DNA from: Umbelopsis ramanniana AG | Taxonomy: Eukaryota > Mucoromycota > Umbelopsidomycetes > Umbelopsidales > Umbelopsidaceae | Direction: 5' to 3' | Length of the DNA: 64,000 nucleotides | Assembly: GCF_025399195.1 (NCBI RefSeq) | Contig: NW_026252116.1 | Span: 186,001 to 250,000, forward strand | Part shown: positions 1 through 15,359 of the stretch, one piece after another | How the letters are laid out: every line of letters starts with the position of its first letter | How positions within the stretch are numbered: the first letter of the stretch is position 1 | Notes under the pieces: model-generated | The model's input: the letters and a program-made list of their open reading frames with translations, nothing else | Databases searched by the model: none | What the model was told of the DNA's origin: nothing | Translations under genes and position numbers: made by a program

Positions 1-1318
1 AGCTGGATCAATGATATTGTCATCGCCTGTTCGGATTTGGACACCGATACTAAGGACACTGTCAAGGCGAAGTAGATATCGATAGGCATCAATGAATCGC
101 CTGGATCCTATGGTGGGGCGGAATAAAAAGTCGGTAATACAGCCAAAGATGTTTTCTTCATTGAGGCCCATGGATTTCAAAAATTGAGGGTATATGGTTG
201 AATTTCTCAAGGTATGTAGTACATAGCCACGGTTGGATATGGATTCGATCAACTGCAGTAAGTGAGAGAGAGGCTGTTAGCTTTATACGGATATTCAAAA
301 GAAGGTTGAAGATTCGTGCTCGTATCACTTACACTTTCTGGCCAAAGTTCAGTAAAGTTGGTGTCAGTTCCACCTCCGAAAAGCATGGTGTCAAGGTATC
401 CCAACTTGACATTGATGGTATCCAGGAAGCGACGACTGGTCATGAGCGAAGAATTATCGTAAATGCGGTTGAAGGTGTCTACATCGTAGGTCCAATTAAT
501 ATTGGGAGCTTCGAATGCTGTCTCCAGTTCAAATGGGTTATGTGGCTCCCAGTAAGCATAATAAGCTCTATCCGTGACCAAGGCTGTAAAGAACGTGGAC
601 ACCATTCCTATGTTCAAAAAGGCAAGCCAAAAAAAATGGCGTATCAAAAATGATTGCCCGCTTCTCCGGAACATCACTCAAAAAAGAAAAGAGGACTTAC
701 CCATCATTCTATCAGCAAGTCCGCCGCATCCAGAGTGGTGGTAGCCTCCAAGACTAGCGCAGATGTACGAAATGAACTTTGGACGGTCTTCATAATTTTT
801 TTCGTCCAGATCTCCATTCTTCAACTGCTCCAGTTGTCGAGTACGACGCTGGTGCAAGCGCTTATACTTCTCTTGCCAATTGCCACATTGGTCTTGTATA
901 TTGCGATCATACGCAGCTGTAGCATTTTCCAAGTCGGCCAACTGCTTCCATTGCTCGCAGTACTGGTCATGGTCTTCTGGTTTGACAAAGGTGACGATTT
1001 GTCGAAGAGAAGGGTGTGGATCAGTGGGTGTATATGTTCCATCTTCTGATACTGGAAATGTCAGCTTTGGAGGCAAACCACACTGAAAAGCACTATAATG
1101 CGCTACGGCCGAGGTTGTATGGCGACTCGTTGCTGATGGGAAAAGCGTGAATACGAGTTAACCATAAGTTTTATGGAAACATAACATAACCTACTTGTGT
1201 AGAATAGAGCACCAAACGAGAGCACTACGGCTGCTGCAAGGCTAGTAACGGTGAGTGTTCTAGCCATCTGGTACCCTAAAGTTGGCTCTGAGGATTCCAA
1301 CTTTCGATAAGCTGGCAT
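1..1318 (-). CDS. Fucosyltransferase-like Golgi glycosyltransferase (3' end cut by window edge)
   Basis: Likely transfers a sugar, probably fucose, to glycans in the secretory pathway. Exons seen are about 1200-1318 (start ATG at 1318, followed by a membrane anchor, residues about 20-45), 701 to about 1091, 333-607 and <1-252. The 253-332 and 608-700 introns have good GT/AG ends; the junction after the anchor exon is not resolved. Splicing at 700/607 restores CGGLADRMMGMVSTFFTAL, which matches the Gly-rich nucleotide-sugar entry motif of NodZ/FUT-type GT-B enzymes, followed by DRAYYAYWE. Further on, SIGVQIRTGDD resembles the family's H/Q-x-R-x-GD motif. The protein runs off the left edge, so its C-terminus is unseen. 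Family assignment is from motifs; donor and acceptor specificity are unknown. Confidence 0.6.
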
Positions 1319-1877
1319 TTTGAAGAAGTAAATAGAAAGAGGGGAAAGCGATGATGCTATTAGATGAAAGAGTAAGGTTATTAAGTTATGTCGATCTCTT
1401 AAAAAACTCAAGAACTCCGAAACTGGGTAATGATGGCTTGATTTTCAAGCATTGTAACCCGGGTCCACATCTGTAGCACACCACGCCTATTTGCCGTAGG
1501 ACTACACACACTGCACACTTAACTCACTGAACTATTCCAAATGTTACCGTTGGTAATGTGGTTCAAATTCAGAATGCCAAGATACTTCTCCTGAGCTAAC
1601 GTTCAATTTTACATGGGGAGAGACTATTTCGTTCGACTTTCTCCCTTAAAGAGCCATGACGGATGGAAGATCACGTTGTCATTAGGATGGGAAATTCGGG
1701 CAGTTTGAATCACCTGTGTCCCTCCCAATCAATGGATACAAGGTCATCCATCTCATTGAAAGCATGCAATATTTTATTGACTGGAAATTTTTGGGACCCT
1801 ATGGGAATCTCAGACTGTTTCCTATGGATCTAAAATCATTGGGCCAATACCGATTTTGGGTCTCCGTATATCACATC
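1319..1877. other. Intergenic spacer between the glycosyltransferase 5' end and the BST1 3' end
   Basis: About 560 bases between two leftward genes. It must hold the promoter of the glycosyltransferase and the 3' UTR of the deacylase. No conserved ORF, RNA gene or repeat was recognised. Confidence 0.5.
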
Positions 1878-4800
1878 CTAGTCTTGTTTGGTCTTGGTCG
1901 GTATGGTCCATAATAGCCATATACAACACGCTACCCACTGCAAGGAGTAAGCAAAATGGATGCCTAAGGAAAAGCAGTATGTCATCAACCCCACGGCCAA
2001 TGGACCTCCAATGGCAAAGGCCGTTATGGGCACCAACAGGCTATCGGTCCTTAAATGCGTTAAGAACGCCACTAGAACCACTAACTGTAACCGCCCTTCC
2101 AGAGACCCCATAAGATGTGGTATTTCATACCACCCAGCCATGAGGTTTTGTATCCACACCAGCGTTGCTGGTCCGTTATAAGGTAGAAGGCAACACAGGA
2201 TCACAAGGACCGAGAAGCTGCATCGATATTGATTTGAGCCCTGCTTAGATTCATGATACGGAACGGAAAATATCGTTAAAGGGGGTGTGACCTCATTCAT
2301 GAACGTTTCCATTCTCAGTTGGATTTTCACTATTTTCGAATTTTGGAAAAAAAAACAGACTGAGAAATAAAAAAATAAAAATAGAGCATTTACCGTAACC
2401 GTCGATGCCGTCAGTGCTCGGGAACATAGGAACACCTGAGCCAGAAATACCGCAGTGAACAAAGCAGGAGGTGGAATGAATCCGCTCAGAAGCAAGACGA
2501 CCGTGACCCAAAGAGCCGAGGATTTCATGGGATCGGCGTGTGGCATAGTGGACTGCACACCACGTTGTCCCTGCATGAAAATTAAAGTTCGATTGATTAT
2601 CCAAACAAGCATATCAAGTACCAGCACAACGAATGAAATCAAGCCAACACTCGATAAAATCACGATGATGGCCGGCACCACAGCATCGGATCCGTTGACG
2701 CCTAATCCGTATAACCCGTTGTCTATGCCTAGTGTCGTTGCTATGCGAGCAATTTGACCACTGAAAACAGCCAAAGTCGTTAATATGCACCATCCAAGTA
2801 GGATGAACCTTACGTAGAGTTGTTGCGCAATCACTGTCCACTTTGGTAGACTGCGAGTGGCGTTAAATGTGGCAAGCTGATAGCATAGGACCATGGTAGC
2901 AAATGCGAATGGCAACACTGACAACGCTATGCCGTGCTGTAGTAGGATTCTCCCCAGACTGGAAAATACATCGACTTTGAGTGTAGCTTGCAAGGCACGA
3001 TGAGGTTGATTGAAAATGTGTAGTTTGAGTCCACCTTCAACATGAGGCAACTGCTGGCCTACGGCAAATGAACTTTCTCCATGGAATGCGATATCAATAT
3101 CCCGACTCGCGCCGGTGAAAAATTTGCTTTCGTACAGTTGGTTGGTGCTCATCCTTATAATAGGTGCCGTGTTCTTGCTGCTCTCGGACTGCGTTGAGGT
3201 GATGGTTAGCTTGTACCGAAATAATGGATTGTGTATGTTTGGAAAGTGGACCACGCTCCCTTCCAGCTTGGGAAACTCAAATGTGGCAGACCGATATAAC
3301 AAGCCTAAATAGAGTGGATACAGTCCTTTAGAATCATAATAACTTAGACGGGGGGTATGCTCTCAAAGAACTTACTAAGATATGTGTGATTTAAAACCAG
3401 TAATTGATCATGTTGTGGCTGGAATTCACCCTTGAAGTATCCATTGTTTAGCTGACTGGGTAGGTCCACGACAATAAGGTCTTTACTCCACAGATGCCGG
3501 CTTGGAATTCTCAACGCTACCAAAGATGGAATGCTAGAGTTTTCTGGTTGTGGTAGGGACTCTGCATTACCAATCACACTGTTACATAATAGATGACCAG
3601 CGGTATCTTGCTGCTTGCATATGTTGACTCTTAATTGGCTATTTGGTTGAGCAGTAGTGATGATGTGGAAATCGGCGGAAGGTACTGCTTGCGCTTTGAA
3701 GACATATTGATTTTTCGCCGGCACATCACTTTGGAATGGTACCCTTATTCGAGGTGCGTCGATGACTGCTGTGTCTAGAGTGTCCAATACCTTGGCAGTA
3801 GTAGTGCCTACAGTGTATAGCACGGTTATAGCAGAGCTGTCACACTTGTCAAGATTCAGCATCAAAGTCCATACCTAAATAATACGTCTCATCGTTGTTG
3901 TCCAGTCGAGAAAGCAACAATTTTCTGAGTATATTGACTCTAGTATGCAGTGGTTTAATTTGCGATGGTCGTTTCTCATCGACCAATTTGATGATGGCAG
4001 TTGAAAGTCGCTTTACGAGTTGATTACACCATAGGATTGCCATATGATCTGCTCCTGTCCAAACATGAGGTAGACCAGTGGTGTAGACAGAAAATCCATG
4101 AGATGACGGAACAAGGCCATGAAGACTGGTTGCATCTGAAGCGACGATATTATCCAAATTTCCACCCGCCAACGAAATAAGGGCGACTTCCTTCAAAGCA
4201 CCATCAACCAGTTCGTTTTTCCAAAACGCATTGATGTTTCGATACACGTTGGCTATGGTCCTATCTACTGGAGCGGGCGGGACCGAATGCGGAGTGGAGA
4301 GTGTGATAATAGTATTGAGTTTGTTGTGATTATAATTGGGTATAGTGGGAAGTATGCGTGCTATGACACCACCCATGGAGTGCCCGACAATGATGATGGA
4401 TGTAGAGGGATGATAAAGCGACAAGATATATCGAATCGCGTCATTTGCGAACTCGGCTTGCGATAGTAACGTTGGCCCATGAATGGCTGATAACTCCTCA
4501 TTATAGTTCACTGAAAGATGAATGATTAGATCTTCGTGATGCATAAAAAAGTTAGTAAAGAACATAGACTATCAAGCAAATTACATGTAAAAAAATCGAG
4601 TTTGGCTTGTTGATGTTGTCGACCGTGTTGTTGGAGGAGTTGGTGGAATTGAACAGTGGTTTCGGAAGCAATAGATCGAGCCTGTTTGTAGCTTCCAGCG
4701 TGACCAGGAATAAACAACACCGGCTGGCTATCTCTATAAACATGGTCGCTCATATCGATGCCTCCCTCTCGATAAAGGTAAAGGCTGTACTTTTCAGCCA

Positions 4801-4966
4801 GCCGAGACCAAGACGCATTGAACGAAAGCTGTTCGATGTGCACTGGACGTGAATATGACATTTCACATAATTTTGGGTCTCTAGAAGCAAATAGGAAGGA
4901 CCAAAACATGGCCAGCAGTAGCAAGAAGCTGCCACCTGCCACTGCCAAATAGGTACGGCAGGGCAT
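1878..4966 (-). CDS. BST1: GPI inositol-deacylase (Bst1/PGAP1 family)
   Basis: ER membrane lipase that removes the acyl chain from the inositol of GPI anchors, needed for export of GPI proteins. Four exons: 4585-4966, 3875-4510, 3376-3807 and 1878-3304, giving 958 residues, typical for the family. The N-terminus (MPCRTYL...) carries a signal-anchor of about 20 hydrophobic residues. The lipase part shows FIPGHAGSYKQ and the nucleophile elbow GHSMGG; the first splice gives DFFTLNYNEELSAIHG, matching the family's DFFT-(V/I)-D-F-NE block. The last exon encodes a luminal region then multiple C-terminal membrane segments. I chose ATG 4966 because the in-frame extension upstream has no ATG. It is divergent from the La gene with 183 bases between starts, suggesting a shared promoter. 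Confidence 0.93.
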
Positions 4967-5149
4967 AACAGCGAGGTTGTGAGTGGGGGAAACGATCGCG
5001 TGGAGAGGCAATTTCGGCGACTTGGAGAAAACGCGTCACTTGTGACTGCCAACACAATTTTTTCTGTGTGGGCGGCATGAGTTCTAAAGAAAAAAGTTGA
5101 GAACGAAACAGATCCATCCTGCATTTTGCCCACTCTTTCTTTCATCACA

Positions 5150-6529
5150 ATGAGCGAAATCCAAAACGGCGACCAAGCTGACCTTAAGAACAAGATCTTG
5201 AAACAAGTTGAATTCTATTTTGGTGATTCCAACCTTCCCTATGACAAATTTTTGTACACCTTGACCACCACCAACAAGGATCGATGTAAGTTGACAGAGT
5301 TTCTACAAAAAGACCCAACAAAATGGCCTGAACATCAGCTTGGAATGATTTACTGACTCGGGGTTTACTTGCTGGGTGATTATAGGGGTACCTATCAACA
5401 CAATTGCAAGCTTCAAGAAGATGAAGTTGATTTCAGAGGATATTGATCTCATTACTGAGGCTGTGAAGGAGAGCCCAGAGCTTCTCGAAGTCAGCGAGGA
5501 TGGTCTTAATGTTCGACGAAAGACTGAATTGGTCCGACCTGAAGCCCTTTTCGAGCGCACCATCTACGCTGTAAGTACTTGATCGCACCCCACCTACACT
5601 TGTCGCGCAGACATTGTGACTCACGCTGGACTTTTTTGTATGTTCCCAGAAAGGTTTCCCTACCGAAATCGACGGTGACAACAAGGCTTTCTTCGAGCTC
5701 CAGGAAGAGATCGAGAAGATGTTCTCTGAGTTTGGAAAGGTTGAAGCTGTTAGAATGCGCAAGACTGATACCAAGCCCAGTAAATTCAAGGTACAATTGG
5801 CATGATGCATGAATGATTCACAATCGACAGGGAAATTAACGTTGTATGGTGTATTTTAGGGATCTGTCTTCGTTGAATACGCCGTTCTCGACGACGCAAA
5901 GAAGGCCGCTGAACAGAAGCTCAAGTACAAGGACACTGATCTTTTGATCATGACTAAGGAAGCTTATGTTACCATGAAGGCTGAACAATACAAGGATGAA
6001 CCCAACTCAACCCGAAAGCCCAAAAAGTTCAACGCTTTTGCTGCCAACTTCTCACAACCCACAAAGACTAAGAGCAGTTATGCCCAGGACTCAGTTCCTG
6101 AGGGAATGCTCCTCAAGTTTTCACTCGAGAAGGAGGACACATCCGTTGAGGATATTAAGGTAAATTGGCGTTTTGTTTAGTGGCTCTCAAAGTACCTATA
6201 TACTCATTCTTGGAACACAGGCTTTTGTCGGTCAAGATCAAGCTGCTTGGGTTCATCGTGATGGTCAAGCTGGTTTTGTTGAATTGAAGCATGCTAATGC
6301 TCAAGAATTGCTTGACACTGTCAACAGCTCTGAAGATAGCCCTATCAAGGTTTCTCTTCCCACTGCTGAAGAGGCCGCTTCCCACTACCAAGCACGCAAG
6401 GAACGTCAAAAGAACTCCAACACGCGTGGTAGAAACAGCGGTAGAGGAGGCGGTGGCAGAGGAGGCAAGAGAAAGTTCCAAGGCAACCCTAACAGAACCG
6501 CTGTCAAGGCTCGCAAGACCGAAGCTTAG
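5150..6529 (+). CDS. LHP1: La protein (Lhp1), RNA 3'-oligo(U)-binding chaperone
   Basis: Binds UUU-OH ends of new RNA polymerase III transcripts in the nucleus and aids tRNA maturation. Five exons: 5150-5285, 5386-5570, 5650-5790, 5860-6159 and 6221-6529, giving 356 residues. The La motif occupies about residues 10-95 (KQVEFYFGDSNLPYDKFL, then WVPINTIASFKKMK across the first splice). An RRM follows (about 105-195; GSVFVEYA is its RNP1-like strand), then a second, weaker RRM-like region with AFVGQDQAAWVHRDGQAGFVE. The tail is basic and Gly/Arg-rich (RGRNSGRGGGGRGGKRK), fitting RNA binding and nuclear import. Residue layout and length match fungal and animal La proteins. Confidence 0.95.
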
Positions 6530-7064
6530 ACATTTCCACCCCACCCCGCACCATATTGCTATTTGTTTCAATGTTTAGATTTGTACTGCCCGCCGGCGCC
6601 AAAAATATTTCCTGCACCAGCTAGTTCCAAAAAGCTCATCCAAGGAATGGACAAAATTGCAACCACGATATTTTTTCATCATACATGCTTTTTGTGTATA
6701 AAATTTTCATCCTGATTAAATTACTACATCCGTCAGTCTACCCGTGAGGCAGTGGGGTTGGTTTGTTATGTTGGGAAAAATGGTAAACCGTGTCTGGAAG
6801 ATGCTTATCCATTATGTGTGATCCGAATGCAATGTATGCTATGCTATGTTCTGGTATCGACTGAAACTGGCGCCGGCCCTAACAGTGGCACGGTCCAATA
6901 TGAATGCCAATGCAAAGTGGATTTCTTTCTTGTGAGCAGCAGCGTGCGACGATGAAGTGCTTAAACGATAAAATGTTTATTGACAACTTGCGGTTGTGCA
7001 GTGAATATAATACAGATGGGACTGAGAGAGGGTATGATACAATGCGGGGGGGGGGGGGGGTTCA
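6530..7064. other. Spacer between convergent La and GATA-finger genes
   Basis: About 535 bases of 3' flanks of two convergent genes. It holds a run of 15 G at 7046-7060, five bases before the GATA-gene stop codon in + coordinates, so the transcript of that gene would have a C15 tract in its 3' UTR. No ORF with recognisable similarity was seen. Confidence 0.5.
7046..7060. repeat. G15 homopolymer
   Basis: Fifteen consecutive G on the + strand. It lies just past the stop codon of the leftward GATA-finger gene. Such tracts are length-unstable and prone to sequencing error. Confidence 0.9.
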
Positions 7065-9986
7065 TTAATTTGAGGTGTCGGCCGGTTTGGATGAGTCTGT
7101 GGGCGGTACCATGGAGACCAGGGGATTTGCTGTGACCCATCGTTCAAGGATGCGTTTGACCACTCCACCGCCAGAGGGGTCCAGCTTCTCTAAAAAGCGA
7201 ATTTTGACATCATGTTGTTTTGCTGTTGATTCCGGATCAATGAGGACCTGGTCGAACCGATTGACCACTTCCTGACTGGAGAGGGTTGCTGTCATGACCA
7301 AAATTTCGCGTCTAGCCTCTCCTTCAAACACAATGTTAAAATCACTTTTTTGTAAGAAGTTCTTGTGTATATCAATGGTCGTGGCGTCGTGTCCATCTTT
7401 TCGCAGCTTAATAGAGAAAATGTCTTCCAATAGTGCAACTCCACAGTTAGGATGCGTAAAAGCAATGCTATCGCTAAAGACAATAGAGAGAGTAGGGAGG
7501 GGTATGCCTGCTCCACTAGTCACAGATTGCTGCACAGCATTCATAGGTGCTGTCGTGGGCGTTGGGGCAGGCGCAGATGACATTAACCTGGATGCGTTGG
7601 GTGATGATGCGGTTGCGTTGTTGTCAGACGGTGAAGAAGCTTGTGCAGAAGACGGTGTATTGGTTTTTGCAGAAACCTTCCTTTTCGCTGGTGGTTTCGT
7701 TGCTGCTGCGTGAACATAACCATCAATTAGACATCTCCGACGCTCAAACGTATCATGGCTAATATTTGCTTACCTATGGAGCTTTGTGCAGCTGGTGAAG
7801 GTGAAATGGGAGTGCTGCCTTGGCTAGATGGCGACTGACTTGCGGCATTTTGAAGCATAACCTGCTTATGCTGCTGCTGTACAATTTGTGCTGCCATGTA
7901 ACCAATGTTCTTGGAGGTAATTGGTGACGTTGCCTGTTCGGCCTTGGAACCATCGTTGGAACGATGAGAGGGCTGCTTGACCAATTTCTTCTTTTCGACA
8001 GGTTCAACTTTGGCTTCAAGAGGAAGCTCTGCGTCCATCTTTTCTTCCTCCTTCTTTCTCTGTTTGGCTAACTGCTTCTCGTCGTGCCAGCTAATCACCG
8101 GCGCTCCAACTAAGATTTCGCCTTGCTTCCACCTTAACCCACATCCATTGCAGAGCGTTCCTCCACCATCTGGCCCACGTCTCCACATCGATGTATGCCG
8201 AGTACTACAATAGTGACATTTCAAAAGGTTATCATCCTTTGGATGATGAGTAGCACCGCGCTTCTGTGTTGCTGCTGTAAAAATTGGGATTGTGCTTAGT
8301 TGACGTTAAGTACATGGGATGGTGAAGGGCATGGCGAATGACATATTACCTTCATGTTCCTGGTAGTCGCTACGTGGTCGCTTTCCAAGTTTAATGGCAT
8401 TTAAAAGCTCACTACGTTTTTTCTCAGCAGCAATAGGTCCAGTAATGATTTCAGGCACAGTATTGATCTTATTTTTCAGAGGCTAAAATGGCATAAGAGT
8501 GTAAGCGATCCAAGTAGCATAAAGCTAAGTCTCACATAGCTAAAGTATATAGGCACGAAAGGAACGCTCTTTACCTCGATGGTGTCGTCTGCTGCATCGT
8601 ATGACGTACGGTATTGCAAGAAATGCCGAACTGGAATCGTTTGCATCTGAAGTCAGATATAGACAAGGTAGTAATGAGTAAGGGCGAGACGTACGGGCGA
8701 TAACCAAATGCATTGAACTATACCTTTTCCATCATGCTGTTCTGTACCTCTTCTACGGGCCGTAAAAATCTCTTGATGGCAATGCTAATGTTTTCGTCAG
8801 CTCCTTGTAGCTTAATGTTGACAGCTTGATGATTTGGTGCCTTTTCTTTCTCGCTGTGTGATTCTTCATTTTCCTTTGATGATTTCTGCAATTGTTGAGC
8901 TTTAGAAACAGCTGCCTGGATTTCAGCATCTTCAGACGTGCTTCCCCAGAGGGCTATTTTCGCCATTGGCTCTTTGAAATAATCTTCAGTCGATGCTTGT
9001 TCTAACGGAAGCATAAATGATAAAAGGATCTAGAGTGCAAGCTGTCAATGCTTGAACATCGCTCGTTATTTCACGTCAACAACACTTTTACCTCTTTCTG
9101 CTCTTCTAACATTTCAGCAATAGCCAGCTTCGGAAGAACAAACCGCTCATTTGGGACCTCCTTGAATTCAAAGACGACGTCGTAGTGTACGAGTTTGGAT
9201 GCTCCATTTGGTGGTTGTAATACATCGCTGATGGGGACAATGTTACTGGTTGGTTGACTAGAAGCGTCCTTCAGTGCATCAACTGGCATATCGTTACTGT
9301 CATCCGTGATGACAAGAGGAGCATCCGCCTCATCAGTGACAACGGACGTTTGAGATGCTTCAGCCATGGTCACATCGGACTGTATTGCAGTGAGGTGCTG
9401 GCTGCCGTCCGGTTTTGCGAGAACAGGGGAATCGTCGACGACCTCTGGTTTAGGCGCGGTCATAGGCTTTATCACTCCAGCAGCAACGCCTACATCCGTC
9501 CAACTCTCCATCCTATAGGCCTCGTAAAAACTGGTTTCTGGAAATACGTGTGGGCCGAGGTGTAATGTATAGGTGCCGATGAATTTCATGTTTGGCCACT
9601 TTTTCCTGGTGTTAGCTGCACGTCTCGGTTGCATCACGTTATCATGGCGATATTTAGGAAATATCGAGTTGCACCAATTCATTCTTGATTGGAGAACGGA
9701 TATAAGGAGTACTCCACTGTGTAAGGTATATATTAGTTTTTCACGTATCGACTTTGATTGTTTAATCTGCGGACACCATTGGTGTAAAATTGAGTACGAT
9801 GACATACCTGTCAGCCACTGATTTGAATCCCGGCTCGTCGAGGTCTTGGGGATCTATGTCTGTCGGCAGATGAGCAGCTCGCACAGAGGCATCGAACTTG
9901 CGTCTGGCATTGGCCAGAGAGCTCGACATGGCGGGTATCGAGGGGATTGACAAGGCGGGCCAGCGCGCTTCATGGTCAGTGAGCAT
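7065..9986 (-). CDS. GATA-type zinc-finger protein with flanking domains of unknown function
   Basis: Probable chromatin or transcription factor; the exact family was not recognised. Seven exons: 9808-9986, 9092-9716, 8724-9029, 8575-8646, 8350-8482, 7774-8274 and 7065-7705, adding to 818 residues in frame. An N-terminal block (about residues 60-150) contains YTLHLGPHVFPETSFYEAY. An acidic linker and an EKV...IPVRHFLQYRTSYDAADD block follow. A single GATA finger lies near residue 420: CHYCSTRHTSMWRRGP and TLCNGCGLRWK (C-x2-C-x18-C-x2-C), then a Lys/Glu-rich coil, a Gln/Ser/Pro-rich linker, and a C-terminal globular block of about 140 residues. The start could also be ATG 9929. It is divergent from the AlaRS gene, 110 bases apart. 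Confidence 0.75.
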
Positions 9987-10096
9987 TTGCGAAATGGCAG
10001 TCACAGGAATAGACTGGCCCAAAAATTTCCCTATACCACCTTGTCGAAAGCATCAACTTTGTGATACTTTGGAAAAGCTGAGAAAACTTTGTTGCC

Positions 10097-13739
<3,643 letters not shown>

Positions 13740-14021
13740 AGTGGCACTATGAAGCCCTTCAGTTATTTGTTGCCTTTATGTGTTACTGGGCTTTTTTTAT
13801 TAGCACTGCACATTTTAAAACGCTACATGGAAGAATAAATCATAGTAAATATTACATCAACTGCAGTGCTAACAATCATTAGTGGCAGCCTGAGTTTTTT
13901 TGGGGACCGTGACTGAGACACCAGGGTTTGACGCTGAAAATGACTGACTGGTGACTTTTCTTAAAATTGACCTTGTTCAGCGGTTGGCGGACAATACCAA
14001 CGTAGATAATCTAACCTAATC

Positions 14022-14930
14022 ATGAGCATCAACTGGACGATGATTGCACCGGACGGCCATACGCCTATACCCTTGCCAAGAGAAAAGATATTTTTCAAGC
14101 AATCTAGTACGAATTTCGAGTTGGATTGTAGCGGCAGGTAAGGTTTTTCCCCCCCTTGCCTATGCAGTGGCCACGCTCCGCTCACCTTTTTTTTTTTATT
14201 ATTTTGGCAGCGGATATCCGGGAACGTCAGGGTAAGCTTTACAGTAAATCCACTTACTCACACCGCATCTCACCGGCTACTTTTCCAGTGGAGCGTGGCA
14301 CGACGCAAATGGCATAGTCTTTCTATCTAATCAAAGGGTCAATATAGCTCTATTGGCTTATGCAAGCAATATTAAACTTGACTAAAAATAATTTTCTTAG
14401 GTGATTTATCTGCCTGACCGGCCATCCCAGCAATTCAAATCTTTCCACGTCCCACTGCTCTCGCTCAAAAACTGTAAATACGAACAACCGTGGTTTGCTG
14501 CCAATTACATCAGCGGACATGTTCTGCCGGTAAAGAGAGGGTCATTGTCCACGCATTGGGGTTGGCAGAGGTATTCATTTTGCATTGCTTTGCATTGACA
14601 GGTGGCAGGTGGAGGACTTTCGCAACCGGGCCAAGTGAAGCTCACGTTCAAGGAGGGCGGTAAGTACGCCTATGAGTGGAGTTTCTATTTCCCTGCCTGC
14701 TAAACGAAAGTGTTTCTATAGGGGGGTTTGAATTCTATTCAATTTTCCGAGAGCTGCTGGAGCGCATTGACGGTAAGTAAGCGATGCTGCTTCGCATGAT
14801 GACTGCCTACTGAAGACCTGGCTGTTTAGAAACCAACGAGGTGCCTCAGCATCTGGAAGCGCTGCCAACCTACACAGCTTCAGGGTCTGTTGCACCCGGC
14901 GAGATGCCTCCAGCCTACACTGAACCCTGA
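14022..14930 (+). CDS. WBP2-like GRAM-domain protein with C-terminal PY motif
   Basis: Family proteins bind lipids with a GRAM/PH-like domain and recruit WW-domain partners such as Rsp5/Nedd4 ligases. Seven exons: 14022-14137, 14211-14231 (21 nt), 14289-14337, 14401-14529, 14602-14659, 14722-14772 and 14830-14930, giving 174 residues. The GRAM domain fills residues about 20-140: GIVFLSNQRVIYLPDRP, FKSFHVPLLSLKNCKYEQPW, FAANYISGHVLPV, then VKLTFKEGGGFEFYSIF. The tail ends with LPTY and PPAYTEP; PPAY is a consensus WW-binding PY motif, as in vertebrate WBP2. The exon-3 donor (GGGTCAAT) is weak but the frame requires it. Confidence 0.88.
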
Positions 14931-15359
14931 GCACTGCCAAATGAAGCTCGCCAACCGCGGAGATCACTCCAAAATTGAAACACATGTGACCATTCAGGGT
15001 TTTTTTTTTCTTGGCTGGGCCTTGTGCAACTCAGATAATGGGGGGAGAGGTTTAAGCACACACGCACGGAGAAATAATGGTTTAGGGTAGTGAATAAAGC
15101 CGTAATGCAATGGATGAGTATTTATTTTCTTTTCAAAAGAACATGAATGAAACAACTGCTAAAGACTGACGAAGTGGGTGGAATCCGTCAGCAGGGAGTA
15201 GAAGAAGAGGAAAGGGAGGAAGGAAAAAAAGGGAAGACGGGTGGGTTAAAGAACAGTATGGTACAGAGAAAGAGCAGGTAGAAAGAAAAACAACAAAAAC
15301 AAACAGTTACAAAGAGTGGGAGCAAACCCCATCTGCTTCTTCCCTTCCTCCATGTATCA
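14931..15359. other. Spacer between convergent WBP2-like and C2H2 genes
   Basis: About 430 bases of 3' flanks. The part from about 15180 to 15300 is strongly purine-rich on the + strand and forms the presumed 3' UTR of the leftward zinc-finger gene. Nothing else was recognised. Confidence 0.5.

Noticed and set aside
2330-2395. Possible extra intron in the last BST1 exon (GTAAAT...AATAG)
   Set aside because: The candidate intron is 64 nt and its removal puts a stop codon in frame; the uninterrupted reading continues the membrane domain without trouble.
4967-5193. Longer N-terminus for BST1 upstream of ATG 4966
   Set aside because: The in-frame extension starts at TTG, lies in the divergent promoter, and adds no recognisable sequence; ATG 4966 directly precedes the signal-anchor.
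7294-7713. Open frame of 139 codons on the + strand
   Set aside because: It is the reverse complement of coding exons of the GATA-finger gene and has no motif.
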